Source of the DNA: DASYQD01 sp963846495
GTDB taxonomy: Bacteria > Acidobacteriota > Thermoanaerobaculia > Multivoradales > JAIOJS01
Assembly: GCA_963846495.1 (NCBI GenBank)
Contig: CAWJWP010000008.1
Location: 1 to 64,000 of the forward strand
Reading direction: 5' to 3'
DNA length: 64,000 bases
Below the pieces are notes generated by a model, which made no database searches, was not told where the DNA came from, and was given only the letters and a program-made list of their open reading frames with translations. The position numbers and the translations under genes were made by a program. The stretch's first letter is position 1, and every line of letters begins with the position of its first letter. Positions 1 to 13,000 of this stretch are shown here, piece by piece.

Positions 1-282
1 GGCGGTGACTTGCTTCAGCCGAGGGCCGAAGCCGGCAAGCGCGACCTCCTCCTTGTTGAGGTAGGTGCGGCCGTCGGCGGCCATGCGCACGATCAGCTGG
101 TCCGCCGATGGCGGCACGAACTGGGCGCTCTTGTTCTCGGGCGGGGTGTTCACCGGATAGCCCATCTGCAGGATGGGGATCACCACCATGAAGATGATGA
201 GCAGCACGAGAACCACATCGACCAGCGGCGTGACGTTGATCTCGCTCTTGAGGCCGCCGCCTGAACCGACGTTCATACCCAT
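1..282 (-). CDS. exbD: ExbD/TolR-type energy transducer (3' end outside window)
   Basis: Inner-membrane ExbD subunit, which with ExbB converts proton flow into force on TonB. The 94 visible residues start MGMNVGSG and contain the single transmembrane helix with the protonatable aspartate of the family (VTPLVDVVLVLLIIFMV, Asp about residue 22), then the beginning of the periplasmic domain before the gene leaves the window. The start at 282 has AGGAG eight bases upstream. It lies 24 bases behind another exbD; two ExbD paralogues next to one ExbB are common in TonB systems with many receptors. This copy is in frame throughout the visible part. Confidence 0.93.
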   Translation of the reverse strand, partial: MGMNVGSGGGLKSEINVTPLVDVVLVLLIIFMVVIPILQMGYPVNTPPENKSAQFVPPSADQLIVRMAADGRTYLNKEEVALAGFGPRLKQVTA

Positions 283-306
283 GATGTGTCTCCTCTGGCC
301 ACGTCG

Positions 307-755
307 TCAGGCCCCCGCCTGCTCCTTCTTGTGCGTCTCCAACCCGACGCCCCGGGAAGCCGGCTTGGTTGATCACCTTCATCAGCTTGCGCACCTCGGC
401 GTACTTGAGCCGGCGGTCGGCCTTGATGACTACCTGCTTGTCCGGCGTGCGCTCCTGGATGTCCTGGAAGGTGGCGAGCAGCTGGTCCTGCGGCACCCAC
501 TTGTCGCCGACGAAGACGTTGCCGTCGTGCTCGATGGCGACGTTGAGCTGCTTGGCGCTCTCGGGCATCTTCTCCGGGCCGACTGGTCTCCGGCAGCTGC
601 ACCGGGCGGCCGGCCTGGAGGAGCGGCGTGACCACCATGAAGATGATCAGCAGCACCAGGCAGACGTCGACCAGCGGGGTGACGTTGATGTCGGACTTGA
701 CGGCGCTGGCTTCGTCGGTGACGAAGAGCTTAAGCCCGGACGCCGACTGCGCCAT
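307..755 (-). CDS. exbD: ExbD/TolR-type energy transducer (two apparent frame breaks)
   Basis: Second ExbD paralogue. It starts MAQSASGLKLFVTDEAS, has the membrane helix with the conserved Asp (INVTPLVDVCLVLLIIFMV, Asp about residue 30), and a periplasmic part readable only by changing frame near 585 (continuing as KQLNVAIEHDGNVFVGDKWV) and again near 352 (ending GLETHKKEQAGA, stop at 307). Read straight, the frame degenerates into arginine-rich sequence, so two one-base indels are the simplest explanation; the gene is probably intact. Its start overlaps the end of exbB by 26 bases, and the next exbD follows after 24 bases. Confidence 0.85.
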
Positions 756-1447
756 GAGAGGCTCCTGCCTTGATGCCCTGCTTCTTGATGAAGAAGTCGA
801 CCAGCTCCGAGGCCGAGTTCGACATCTCCACCTGGAAGCGCTCGAGCACGTTGGTGAAGTAGTTGAAGAGCCAGGCCGCCGGGATCGCCACGCCGAGACC
901 GAAGGCGGTGGTGACGAGCGCCTCGGCGATGCCCTTGGACACGGCGCCGATGCCGCCCGAGCCGGTGAGCGCCATGCCTTCGAAGGCGTGGATGATGCCG
1001 ATCACGGTGCCGAACAGGCCGATGAAGGGAGCGGTGGTGGCGATGGTGGCGAGACCGCCGACGCCCTTCTTGAAGTCCGAATAGACGACCAGGGTCTCGC
1101 GCTCGATGGCGCGCTTGGCGGCCTCGATGACGTCATGCCCCTGGACCGAGGCGGGGGTGGTCGTCTGGTCGTAGAGGAACTCGATCAGGCCGGCTCGGGT
1201 GACCCGCGCCAGGTGGCTCCCCTTGTACTTGCGCGACAGCTCGATCGCCTCCGCCGGCTGGTCCTTGGCGAGCAGCGGCGTCAGCTTCTTGGCGAACTCG
1301 AGCGACTGCACCCGGGCGCGCTTGTAGAAGAGCAACCGCTCGATCATCACGTATAGCGACCAGATCGACATGAGCAGGAGAAGGATCACCACCACCTTGG
1401 CGACGGCGGTCATCTCCTTCATCATCTCCGATAAGACTCGTTTCCAT
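730..1447 (-). CDS. exbB: ExbB/TolQ/MotA-type proton channel subunit
   Basis: Proton-channel subunit of the TonB energiser, with three transmembrane helices: residues about 10-30 of the long open frame (VAKVVVILLLLMSIWSLYVM), then the channel pair around ATTAPFIGLFGTVIGIIHAF and GIAEALVTTAFGLGVAIP, which is the conserved family core. The long frame opens at 1425 (MMKEMTAV), but a better start is 1447: ATGGAAACG preceded by AAAGGAG with good spacing, giving METSLI and joining the main frame if one G near 1430 is an error. Upstream is tonB; downstream are two exbD genes, in the usual operon order. Confidence 0.92.
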
Positions 1448-1485
1448 GGCCCGCTCCTTTGCGATGAATGCCGTTACGGTGAGCT

Positions 1486-2223
1486 CTACTGAACCTTGAA
1501 GTTGACAGTGAGAATGAAGTAGACGTTCACCGGCCGGCCCCCCTGGGTGGCCGGACGGAAGCGCCAGCGCTTGACGGCGTCTACGGCGGCCTGGTCGAGT
1601 CCCATGGGCAGGCCCTTGAGAACGCGCACGTTCTCCACCTGTCCGGTGCGGTTGATGATCGCCTCGACGATGACGATCCCCTGCACGCGGGCGCGCCGCG
1701 CGGTCTCGGTGTAGACCGGCTGCACACGGTCGATCACCACCGGCGGCGTGACGTCGCCGCCGACGCGCAGGATCTCGTCGCCGGTGCCGCCCGGTACGCC
1801 CTCCGGAGGCCCGGTGCCCCCGGGCACGCCGCCGGGCACACCACCCTCGACGCCACCTTCGACACCCTCGTCAGAGGCGACCGCCACCTCTTCGACCGGC
1901 ACCGGATCGGGCAGCTTCTCCGGCACCTCGATCGGCTGCACCGGTTCCTTGGGGATGACCACCGTCGGCTTCGGCGTCTCGGGCGTGGCCGCCTTGGGCG
2001 CCGGCGGCGGCGGCGGCGGCGGTGGCGGTGGTGGCGGCGCGGCGGCGCTGATGAACACCACCTGGATGGGCGGCTCGTCGACCGGGTCGATGTTCCAGTA
2101 CTGCGCCACCAGCACGCCGGTGAATGCACGACGATGTGCACCGCCAGCGCGATCGGGGATGATCAACAGGCGACTGGGAGACTGCTGCTGCTTCTGGGAG
2201 GCGATCAGGGAGTTCTCGAACAT
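1486..2223 (-). CDS. tonB: TonB family energy transducer
   Basis: Periplasm-spanning TonB protein that passes ExbB/ExbD energy to outer-membrane receptors. Seen in order: a short cytoplasmic N-terminus (MFENSLIASQKQQQ), one transmembrane helix, a rigid proline-rich spacer (a run of twelve prolines, then PKPTVVIPKEPVQP), a Gly/Glu/Val repeat linker, and the C-terminal TonB domain (PPVVIDRVQPVYTETARRAR to AVKRWRFRPATQGGRPV). Within the N-terminal helix, about ten residues are hydrophobic only in another frame (IALAVHIVV), so a compensating pair of one-base indels near 2125-2160 is likely. The start is 27 bases after the TPR lipoprotein stop, with AGGAG upstream. Confidence 0.93.
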   Translation of the reverse strand: MFENSLIASQKQQQSPSRLLIIPDRAGGAHRRAFTGVLVAQYWNIDPVDEPPIQVVFISAAAPPPPPPPPPPPPAPKAATPETPKPTVVIPKEPVQPIEVPEKLPDPVPVEEVAVASDEGVEGGVEGGVPGGVPGGTGPPEGVPGGTGDEILRVGGDVTPPVVIDRVQPVYTETARRARVQGIVIVEAIINRTGQVENVRVLKGLPMGLDQAAVDAVKRWRFRPATQGGRPVNVYFILTVNFKVQ

Positions 2224-2250
2224 GGCGCGTCACTCCTGAGGGGTCGCCGC

Positions 2251-3103
2251 TCAACCCCCCTGCTGCCCCTGCGATGCCGGCGTCGGCGAAGCCTGCGCCG
2301 CCGGGGCCTGCCTGCGCCTGGCGGCGAAGCTCGATGGCGCGATTGCGATACTCGTCGGCTTTCTTGATGTAGTCCTGCTGCTTGAAGGGGTCGATCTCGA
2401 CCTTCACCTTCTCGCGCCAGATCAGGTTGATGTAAGCAGAGCGTCTCCATCGACGGCCTGTTGCCCTGCAGCGCGAGCGCCTTCTCCAGCGCCTTGATGC
2501 CCATGTCGATGATCTGGCGGTGTTCCTCGACGTCGGCCGGCGGATTGCGGTAGGACTTGCTCCAGGCGGTGACGCCGATGGCGTGGAAGATCTGCGCGTC
2601 CTGGACCTGCGCCGACTGCGGCCTTGGCGAAGGCGCGATCGAGCATGCCCGCCTCGGCCATCGCCGCGATGACGCTGTTCTGGTACTTCATGTCTCCAGG
2701 ATGCCTGTCGGCGTCCTCCTGGAGCATCGCGATCGCTTCTTCCTGGCGCCCGGAACCCATGAGGATGCTCTCCAGGTACTCCCGTACCTTTTGATCCTCG
2801 GGGTAGGCGGAAAGATACTTGCGGAAGGCGTCGATCGCGATCTCGGCGTACTCCTTGTTCTGCGGCGACTCGTCGCCGGGGCGGTAGAGGGCGAGCGCCG
2901 AGAAGCCCAGCGACCGCCAAACCGCGGTCGCGGTGGGGTCTTTCCTCAGGCCCCTCTGATAGCGTGCGAAGGGCGGCCTCGTAGGACTCGTCCTTGTAGT
3001 GGTTGTTGGCGCTGTGGAAGTCCTCGCGCGCGGCGAGCTTGTCGCAGCCGCCGAGGGTCAGGGTCACGATCGCGATCAGCGTGGTGGCGGCGATCCTTCG
3101 CAT
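2251..3103 (-). CDS. TPR-repeat lipoprotein upstream of tonB (several frame breaks)
   Basis: Predicted outer-envelope lipoprotein: the N-terminus MRRIAATTLIAIVTLTLGGC is a signal peptide ending in a lipobox, followed by tetratricopeptide-like helices (REDFHSANNHYKDESYEAAL; GSGRQEEAIAMLQEDA; ALEKALALQGNRPS). At least three frame changes (near 2950, 2620-2640 and 2440) are needed to follow it, and a last one near 2310 leads to the natural end ASPTPASQGQQGG at 2251. It heads the tonB-exbB-exbD operon, so a role in TonB-linked envelope function or substrate capture is possible; the sequence gives no specific function. The indels look like sequencing errors and not gene decay, because repeat periodicity continues. 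Confidence 0.75.
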
Positions 3104-3215
3104 CAGCCTCGATCGGTGGTCAGAAGGAGGTCTTTATGGGGGCGCCGTCTTCGCGCCGGGCCCCTGACTTTATAGCGTTGGCTCGTCAAGTCAATGGCTC
3201 GCCATCGCAGTGTCG
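3104..3215 (-). promoter_or_regulatory. Possible promoter of the TPR-tonB-exbB-exbD operon
   Basis: On the minus strand this gap contains TTGACT and, 14 bases later, TATAAA (about 3165-3190), followed by a GC-rich stretch with a partial inverted repeat (GGCGC either side of GAAGAC) and then the lipoprotein gene. The 14-base spacing is short for a sigma-70 promoter, so only the -10-like box is reasonably convincing. Confidence 0.3.
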
Positions 3216-6061
<2,846 letters not shown>

Positions 6062-6065
<4 letters not shown>

Positions 6066-6379
6066 TCCTTGCTCTCCCGAGACTCGATCCTTGCGATCGC
6101 CGACTTGTCGAGCTTCACCTTCACCTGATCGGCGATCTTGAGCAGCACGACGCCGCCTTCGATGCCGGCGACCTCGCCGTGCATGCCGCCGTTGGTTACG
6201 ACCTTGTCGCCCTTCTGCAGCTTGTCGACCTGCTGCTGGAGCTCCTTCTGCCGCTTGCGCATGGGAGCGACGAGCAGGAAGTAGAAGACGACGAGGATGA
6301 GCAGCATCGGCACCAAGCCGGCCCAGCCGGCGGCTCCGCCGGGAGCGGACGCCTGCGCCAAGATGTAGAGGTCCGTCAT
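6062..6379 (-). CDS. yajC: Preprotein translocase subunit YajC
   Basis: Small single-helix inner-membrane protein of the SecDF-YajC complex. The helix is at residues about 20-42 (LVPMLLILVVFYFLLVAPM), followed by the basic stretch RKRQKELQQQVDKLQ and a KOW-like soluble part (GDKVVTNGGMHGEVAGIEGG). Its 105 residues are normal for the family. It sits between tgt and secDF, with an ATGA overlap into secDF that implies translational coupling. Confidence 0.96.
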
Positions 6380-6535
6380 CGCACGTCGCTCCTAAGAGGG
6401 CCGCAGGACGTCGTCACTTCGGCGCCGTCCTGTCGCCGCCCGCGCGGCGCGGGCAGCTCGCGAAGCTCGCCGCGAGCTCCGCCTCTCGTCAGGGGGTGAA
6501 CCGCGGGCTGACCCGGCTCCGCGCTCGGCTCCAGG

Positions 6536-7690
6536 TCACTCCCGGCAGTCGCTGTCGGATTTGTGCTCTGCGCTGGGACTGGTAACCCGGCGTCGGGTAT
6601 CCCAGCCGGACACCAGCTGCCCCAGTGTTCCGGACGCGATACTGTGGCGCACGTCCCGCATGAAGTCAAGGTAAAAGCGCAGGTTGTGCAGCGTGGCGAG
6701 CACCTGTCCGGTGAGCGGCTCCCAGCGCAGCAGGTGGTGCAGGAAAGCGCGCGAGACTTGTGTGCAGGCGGGGCAGCCGCACCCCTCCTCGACCGGCCGC
6801 GGGTCGGTGCGGAAGGCCGCAGTTGTGAGCTTGAGCTCGCCGTCGCGGGTGAACAGCACGCCGTGGCGCGCGTTGCGCGCCGGCAGCACGCAATCGAAGA
6901 GGTCGACGCCGTTGCTGACGGCGTGCAGGATGTCGCGCGGATAGCCCACACCCATGAGGTAGCGCGGCCGCTCGGCGGGGAGCATCGGCGCCGTCCACTC
7001 GACGGCGGCGCGGCGCTCGCGGTCGGGCTCGCCGACGCTCACCCCGCCGATGGCGTAGCCGTCGAAGGCGAGCGCGGTGAGCTCGCGCGCGCCGCGCTCG
7101 CGCAAGGCGCGGAAGGCACTGCCCTGCACGATGGCGAAGAGCCCGCCCGGACCCGGCCGCCGGTCCCACTGCTCGCGCGCTCGTGCCGCCCAGCGGTTGG
7201 TACGCGCGAGGCTGGCCGCCGCTGCAGCCTCGTCGATCGGCCAGGGCGGGCATTCGTCGAGCACCATGGCGACGTCGACGCCGAGTCGGCGCTGCAGGTC
7301 GACGACTTCCTCGGGCGTGAGGCGCATCGCGCTGCCGTCGAGGTGGCTGCGGAAGGTGACGCCCTCTTCGTCCACGCGCCGCAGGTGGCCGAGGCTGAAG
7401 ACCTGGAAGCCGCCCGAGTCGGTGAGGATCGGCCCCGACCAGCCGGTGAACGCGTGGAGGCCGCCCAACGTCTCGATGAGATCGACGCCGGGGCGCAGCG
7501 CGAGGTGGTAGAGGTTGGCGAGCATCACCTCGGCGCCGAGCGCGCGCAGCGTCTCGGGCGGCACTCCCTTCACCGCGCCGAGCGTCCCCACCGGCATGAA
7601 CGCGGGCGTCTTCACCTCGCCGTGCGGTGTCGTGAGCACGCCGGTGCGCGCCTCGCCGCAGCGGCTGGTGATGGCGAAATCGAGCGGCAT
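6536..7690 (-). CDS. tgt: Queuine tRNA-ribosyltransferase (TGT)
   Basis: Exchanges guanine-34 of GUN-anticodon tRNAs for preQ1, a late step of queuosine synthesis. The TIM-barrel enzyme has the active-site DSGGFQVFSL, the nucleophile region FDCVLPARNARHG and the zinc site CGCPACTQVSRAFLHHLL with a later His in TLHNLRFY. The chosen start MPLDFAITSRCGEART gives 384 residues, the usual length; the open frame continues upstream without homology. It leads the tgt-yajC-secDF group. queD and queE for the same pathway lie at 13-14 kb in this window. Confidence 0.96.
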   Translation of the reverse strand: MPLDFAITSRCGEARTGVLTTPHGEVKTPAFMPVGTLGAVKGVPPETLRALGAEVMLANLYHLALRPGVDLIETLGGLHAFTGWSGPILTDSGGFQVFSLGHLRRVDEEGVTFRSHLDGSAMRLTPEEVVDLQRRLGVDVAMVLDECPPWPIDEAAAAASLARTNRWAARAREQWDRRPGPGGLFAIVQGSAFRALRERGARELTALAFDGYAIGGVSVGEPDRERRAAVEWTAPMLPAERPRYLMGVGYPRDILHAVSNGVDLFDCVLPARNARHGVLFTRDGELKLTTAAFRTDPRPVEEGCGCPACTQVSRAFLHHLLRWEPLTGQVLATLHNLRFYLDFMRDVRHSIASGTLGQLVSGWDTRRRVTSPSAEHKSDSDCRE

Positions 7691-7696
7691 TTTTTC

Positions 7697-7725
7697 TTGA
7701 CAGCCCCCTACCCCGATGCTACTTT
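7697..7725 (+). promoter_or_regulatory. Sigma-70-type promoter of the FYDLN/folK pair
   Basis: TTGACA at 7697-7702, a 17-base spacer, then TACTTT at 7720-7725: the best consensus-like promoter seen in this window. It points at the gene starting at 7755 and sits in the divergent gap with tgt. Confidence 0.6.
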
Positions 7726-7754
7726 CCGCGGCCCTGAACGGGGGACCTTGCGCG

Positions 7755-8051
7755 ATGCCGGAGCTGGGCAAGAAATACGAATGCGCCGAGTGCGGCGCCA
7801 AGTTCTACGACTTGGGCAAGCCGGAGCCGATCTGTCCGCGCTGCGGCACCAACCAGCGCGGCCTGCAGGAGCCCCAGAAGACCGCGCCGCCGCCGCGCCC
7901 GCCGCGCGCCGCGGTGGTGGTGGCTCCGCCGCCGCCCGTCGAGGAGCCCGACGAGGAGCTGGTGGAGGACATCGGCGAGGAGGACGAGGAGATCCTCGAG
8001 GTGATCCCCGGCGAGGAGGAGGAAGAGGAAGAGGAGGACGACGAGGCCTGA
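7755..8051 (+). CDS. FYDLN-acid-type zinc-ribbon protein
   Basis: 98-residue protein of the conserved FYDLN acid family, whose function is unknown. The N-terminus holds a zinc ribbon made of CAECGAKFYDLGK and CPRCG (residues about 9-35); the middle is proline-rich and the C-terminus almost entirely acidic (EEEEEEEEDD). The family name motif FYDL is present. It follows a good promoter, and its stop overlaps the proposed folK start. The acidic tail is family-typical and not low-quality sequence. Confidence 0.85.
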   Translation: MPELGKKYECAECGAKFYDLGKPEPICPRCGTNQRGLQEPQKTAPPPRPPRAAVVVAPPPPVEEPDEELVEDIGEEDEEILEVIPGEEEEEEEEDDEA

Positions 8052-8575
8052 GCCTCGTCGCCTCGCAGCGGATCGCCCGGGTCCGCGTCGTCCTCGCCCT
8101 CGGCGCCAACCTAGGCGATCCTCGCCGCCAGCTGCTCGACGCGATCGCCGCGTTGTCGCGGCGGCTCGGCGCCCTCGCCGTGGCGCCGCTCTATCGCTCG
8201 GCGCCAGTGTCGCCGATCGCGCAGCCGGACTTCCTCAACACCGTCGTCGCAGCGCGCAGCGAGCTCGCTCCCGAGGAGCTGCTCAGCTTCGCTAAAGAGC
8301 TCGAGCGCGACGCCGGCAGGAAGGAGGGACCGCGTTGGGGGCCGCGTCCGCTCGACGTCGATCTGCTGCTGGTCGGCGAGCTGCTGCGGCGAGACGACCA
8401 TCTCGAGCTGCCGCATCCACGCTTGCGCGAGCGCTCGTTCGTGCTGGCGCCGCTCGCGGACTTGCTACCGGACTTGGAGCTGCCGCCCGACGGCCGGTCG
8501 GTGCGCGAGCTGCTCGCGGAGCTCGCGCCGGACTCGACGCTCGTGCGCGTACCCTGGACTGCCTCGCCTACTTGA
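8048..8575 (+). CDS. folK: HPPK, 7,8-dihydro-6-hydroxymethylpterin pyrophosphokinase (start codon unusual)
   Basis: Transfers pyrophosphate from ATP to hydroxymethyl-dihydropterin in folate synthesis. Family features are clear: N-terminal VVLALGANLGDP, PLYRSAPV, and the signature RWGPRPLDVDLLL, then HPRLRERSFVLAPL. There is no in-frame ATG, GTG or TTG anywhere near the conserved beginning; the only plausible position is CTG at 8048, which overlaps the TGA of the preceding gene as CTGA, giving 175 residues. Either a CTG start or a nearby indel explains this. The 3' end overlaps the convergent TPR gene by eight bases. Confidence 0.9.
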   Translation: MSLVASQRIARVRVVLALGANLGDPRRQLLDAIAALSRRLGALAVAPLYRSAPVSPIAQPDFLNTVVAARSELAPEELLSFAKELERDAGRKEGPRWGPRPLDVDLLLVGELLRRDDHLELPHPRLRERSFVLAPLADLLPDLELPPDGRSVRELLAELAPDSTLVRVPWTASPT

Positions 8576-9458
8576 GCGCGGCGAGGCGCTGGCGAGCTTC
8601 GGCCGCAAGCGCCGTGTCCTCGACGAGGTCCGTGGAGCGTGGCTTGGCGGCCGCGACCTCGCGCAGCAGCGCCATTGCGCGCGCCTTCGCCGCCGGCCGG
8701 TGCGTGAGCAACGCGTCGGCTAGGTAGTAGCGGTTGGAAAGCTCCTCGGGGTCGATGGCGAGCGCCTTCTCGAGCTCGGCGATCGCCTTATCGTGGTCGA
8801 CCCAGCCGGTGACGAAGGGCACCTTCGGCGCTTCGGAGTGCAGGCGGCCGAGGACGCGATGACCGGCGCCGCCCTCGAAGCGCTCGTCGAGCGCGATCAA
8901 GGTCTCCGCCCAGTCGCGCACCTTGCCGCCGACGCCTTGCCGCGCCGCCGCCAACTTGCCGTAGGCGTTGCCCCAGAGGCCCCAGTCGGCTGCGGTCCAC
9001 AGCAGCAGCGGCGCCGCCTCGGGGATGCCGCGTAGCGCCGCGGCGCGGTCGGCGGCGCGCTCCGCCGCGAGCTTGCTCGCGCCGACGCGCTTGGCGACGA
9101 CTGCCCATGCTTCTTCGGACACGACCTTGCCGCGGCCGAAGAGACGCTGCTTCTCTTCATTAGTGGTTGCGACGTAATCGCCCTCGAACCAGAGGGCGCG
9201 CAGCAGCTTCCACCGCGCCTCGACGTTCGCCGGATCGGTCTTGACGGCTTCTTCGTAGGCGGCGACCGCCGCGGCGATCGGCGCTCGCTGGGCGCGCGCA
9301 CCTTGCGCTCCTTCGGACCGCCGCTCCCAGGCCGCGTCGCCGCGCGCGATCGCTGCCGCCGCATCAGCGGCGGCAGCGGCATGCGTGGAGGCGACGAACA
9401 GGGCCGATGCGAGGAGTGTCCGCAGCGAGAAGCGGAGGGGCACGCGATGGGTTGCCAT
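8568..9458 (-). CDS. Exported TPR-like protein, function unknown
   Basis: 296 residues with a signal peptide (RTLLASALFVASTHAAAAADA) and helical repeats of TPR type: AYEEAVKTDPANVEARWKLL near residue 55 and AIAELEKALAIDPEELSNRY near 225, with a Trp- and Gly-rich middle (WTAADWGLWGNAYGKLAAAR). The C-terminal RYYLADALLTHRP is reminiscent of TatT-type TRAP-associated TPR proteins, but that is only a resemblance. The start MATHRVPLRF is preferred over an upstream in-frame ATG because it places the signal peptide at the N-terminus. Confidence 0.75.
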   Translation of the reverse strand: MATHRVPLRFSLRTLLASALFVASTHAAAAADAAAAIARGDAAWERRSEGAQGARAQRAPIAAAVAAYEEAVKTDPANVEARWKLLRALWFEGDYVATTNEEKQRLFGRGKVVSEEAWAVVAKRVGASKLAAERAADRAAALRGIPEAAPLLLWTAADWGLWGNAYGKLAAARQGVGGKVRDWAETLIALDERFEGGAGHRVLGRLHSEAPKVPFVTGWVDHDKAIAELEKALAIDPEELSNRYYLADALLTHRPAAKARAMALLREVAAAKPRSTDLVEDTALAAEARQRLAALK

Positions 9459-9597
9459 CGGCGACGCGCAGGCTAGCACGCGGCTGCAGCGAGACTCCGA
9501 CTGGCGCGCTCCGCGCGCGAGCCGCGCGCGAGCGAACACGACGTGCCGGCTCCTGCGGCCGCGCGGCGCGCCGGCGCGGCCTCGCGGAAGGCGCTGG

Positions 9598-9603
9598 TAT
9601 CAT
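9598..9603 (+). promoter_or_regulatory. -10 box TATCAT directly upstream of the LON-domain gene
   Basis: TATCAT ends eight bases before the ATG at 9612 and no Shine-Dalgarno sequence lies between. A transcript starting 6-8 bases after the box would be leaderless. No matched -35 is visible. Confidence 0.5.
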
Positions 9604-9611
9604 CCTTCTCG

Positions 9612-10268
9612 ATGCCCTCAGGCGCGCACGTCCGGTTGCCGTTGCTCCTCGTCGACGACGTGCACTTCCCCTGCACGCGAGTGCGGCTGCCGCTCCAGGG
9701 CGCGCTCCTCTGCGACCTGTTGCTGCGGCCGCCGGAGGAGCGCTGGCTCGGCGTCGTGCTGGCGCGCGAGCGCGGCTTCTCGCCGACCGGCACCGCCTCT
9801 CGCCTCGTCGACAGCGAGCCCGACGGCGAGGGCGCGCGCGCGCTACTCCTCGGCGCCCACCGTTTCGCCGTCGCCGAGCCGCCGGAGGAGGAGACACGGC
9901 CGCTCGCTTCCTACCCGACGGCGCTCGTGCGCCTGCTGCCCGAGCCGCAGCTCGACGAGCACGCGCCGCTCCTGCGCTCGCTGCGTGAGGAGTTGTCGTC
10001 GCGGCTCGAAGAAGCCGTGCACGTGCTCGGCGAGGCGCGGCCGCTCGGCGTGGCGACGCTGCGGCGGCTGCGCGAGGCGCCCTTCGAGGAGCTGGTCAAC
10101 CGCTCCGCCGCCGCTCTCGACGTGCCGCCGCTGCGCAAGGTCGAGCTGCTCACGCTGCCGCTCCCCGATCGCGCGGCCGAGGTCGTCGGCATCCTGCGCA
10201 GCCGCGTCAAGCTCGTGGAGTTGCTGCGGCCGTACCGGCATCTGATGATCGCCGCGGAATCGAACTAG
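9612..10268 (+). CDS. LON substrate-binding-domain protein
   Basis: 218-residue protein matching the N-terminal substrate-binding domain of Lon proteases without ATPase or peptidase parts. The start MPSGAHVRLPLLLVDDVHFP matches the family opening (LPLxx...FPxxxxPL), followed by a beta-rich first half (WLGVVLARERGFSPTG) and a helical second half (EELVNRSAAALDVPPLRKVE). Stand-alone members are common and of unclear function. The start at 9612 is chosen because an earlier in-frame ATG would lie upstream of the likely -10 box. Confidence 0.8.
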   Translation: MPSGAHVRLPLLLVDDVHFPCTRVRLPLQGALLCDLLLRPPEERWLGVVLARERGFSPTGTASRLVDSEPDGEGARALLLGAHRFAVAEPPEEETRPLASYPTALVRLLPEPQLDEHAPLLRSLREELSSRLEEAVHVLGEARPLGVATLRRLREAPFEELVNRSAAALDVPPLRKVELLTLPLPDRAAEVVGILRSRVKLVELLRPYRHLMIAAESN

Positions 10269-10330
10269 GGCACCGGCAGCGGCCCCGGCACGCGCTGTCC
10301 AACAAGACGTTGACCGCCGTGCCCACGAGG

Positions 10331-11533
10331 ATGCTCTCCATCCGCGATCCGGTGCACGGCTTCGTGCGCGCCGACGCGCTGGAGCGCGCGCTCATCGACA
10401 CGCGGCCGTTGCAGCGGCTGCGCTCGATCCGCCAGCTGGGCATGATGTTCTTCGTCTTCCCCGGCGCCGAGCACAGCCGCTTCAGCCACGCGCTCGGCGC
10501 CATGGAGCTGGCGGGCCGGCTCTACGACGCGCTCGCCGCCAAGAGCGATGGCCTCCTCGACACCGACCGCCGCGCCGGCGAGCGGCGCCTGGTGCGCGCC
10601 GCGGGCCTCTTGCACGACGTCGGGCACGCGCCGTTCTCGCACTCGGCCGAGGACCAGTTCGAGGGCGGCATCGACCACGAGGAGATGACGCGGCGGCTGC
10701 TCGACCTTCCTGAAGTGCGGCAGGCGTTCGCGCGGCACGGCGATGGCCTGCGGCCCGACGACGTCGTGCGGCTGCTCAAAAAGGGCGAAGGCCCGGTCGA
10801 GCGTCTGCTCGCGCAGGTGGTCTCCGGCGAGCTCGACGTCGACAAGATGGACTACCTCCTGCGCGACAGCCTCTTCTGCGGCGTGCGCTACGGCAGCTAC
10901 GACCTGCCGCGGCTGCTCGACACCGTAGTGCCGATCCAGGACCCCGATCCCGAGCGCAGCGGCGAGTGGGGCATCGGCGTCGAGGAAGGGGGCGTGCATG
11001 CCCTCGAGGCGCTGGTGATGGCGCGCTACTACATGTTCACCCAGGTCTACTTCAACGTCACCGGCAAGGCGCTCGAGCTGCACCTGTCGGCGTGGCTCGC
11101 CGACGAGGGCACGCCCTGGCCGGCGGACCCTGAGGCGTTCCTCGCCGAGGACGACGTCGCGGTGCTGGCGCGCATGCGCCATTCGCAGAGCCCGCACGCG
11201 CACGCCGTGCTGCGCCGCGCCCGCTACCCGCTCGCCTACGAGACGCGGGAGCACCTGACGCCCGAGCAGCGCGAGCGCTTCGCTGCTCTCTTGCCCGAGC
11301 TCGAGCAGCGCTTCGGGCGGCAGAACCTGATGATCTCCAACGCCGCCAAAGACCCGCACCGGCTCGGCCAGTCGCGCGTCTTCGTGCAGCGCTACGACGG
11401 CACGCTCGAGCCGGTCGAGGAGGCGAGCCAATTCATCCGCCACCTGACGCGCATCGAGTCGTTCCGCGTCTACGCCGCGCCTGGTTGTTGCGGCGACGTC
11501 AAGGCGGCGATCGGCGAGCTCTGGGGAGAGTAG
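10331..11533 (+). CDS. HD-superfamily phosphohydrolase (YwfO/SAMHD1-like)
   Basis: Predicted metal-dependent phosphohydrolase, possibly a dNTP triphosphohydrolase. The start MLSIRDPVHGFVR is the standard family beginning; in-frame GTG (10319) and TTG (10310) lie upstream. Metal-binding HD residues are visible: HSRFSHALGAMELA, LLHDVGHAPFSH and the later Asp in DVDKMDYLLRDS. At 400 residues it matches the COG1078 type. It follows the LON gene by about 60 bases on the same strand and converges with gltA. Substrate specificity cannot be read from the sequence. Confidence 0.9.
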   Translation: MLSIRDPVHGFVRADALERALIDTRPLQRLRSIRQLGMMFFVFPGAEHSRFSHALGAMELAGRLYDALAAKSDGLLDTDRRAGERRLVRAAGLLHDVGHAPFSHSAEDQFEGGIDHEEMTRRLLDLPEVRQAFARHGDGLRPDDVVRLLKKGEGPVERLLAQVVSGELDVDKMDYLLRDSLFCGVRYGSYDLPRLLDTVVPIQDPDPERSGEWGIGVEEGGVHALEALVMARYYMFTQVYFNVTGKALELHLSAWLADEGTPWPADPEAFLAEDDVAVLARMRHSQSPHAHAVLRRARYPLAYETREHLTPEQRERFAALLPELEQRFGRQNLMISNAAKDPHRLGQSRVFVQRYDGTLEPVEEASQFIRHLTRIESFRVYAAPGCCGDVKAAIGELWGE

Positions 11534-11558
11534 GCGCGCCGCGGATCGCCGCCGGATT

Positions 11559-11575
11559 GGTGCGCAGAGCGCACC
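11559..11575. terminator. Hairpin between convergent HD and gltA genes
   Basis: Perfect 7-base stem GGTGCGC / GCGCACC around the loop AGA, in the 60-base gap where two genes converge. There is no T-run on either side, so it may be a REP-like palindrome or a factor-dependent terminator. Confidence 0.35.
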
Positions 11576-11596
11576 CTACCCGGCGCGGGACTTCGC

Positions 11597-12895
<1,299 letters not shown>

Positions 12896-13000
12896 GCAGC
12901 CTCCGCGCGCGCCTGCAGGCCCGGCAATCCTACCGGCCGCATTGCCGCGCCGCAACGACCGTCGCGCCGCGCTGCGGCATGGGCTCGGCGGAACGCGGTG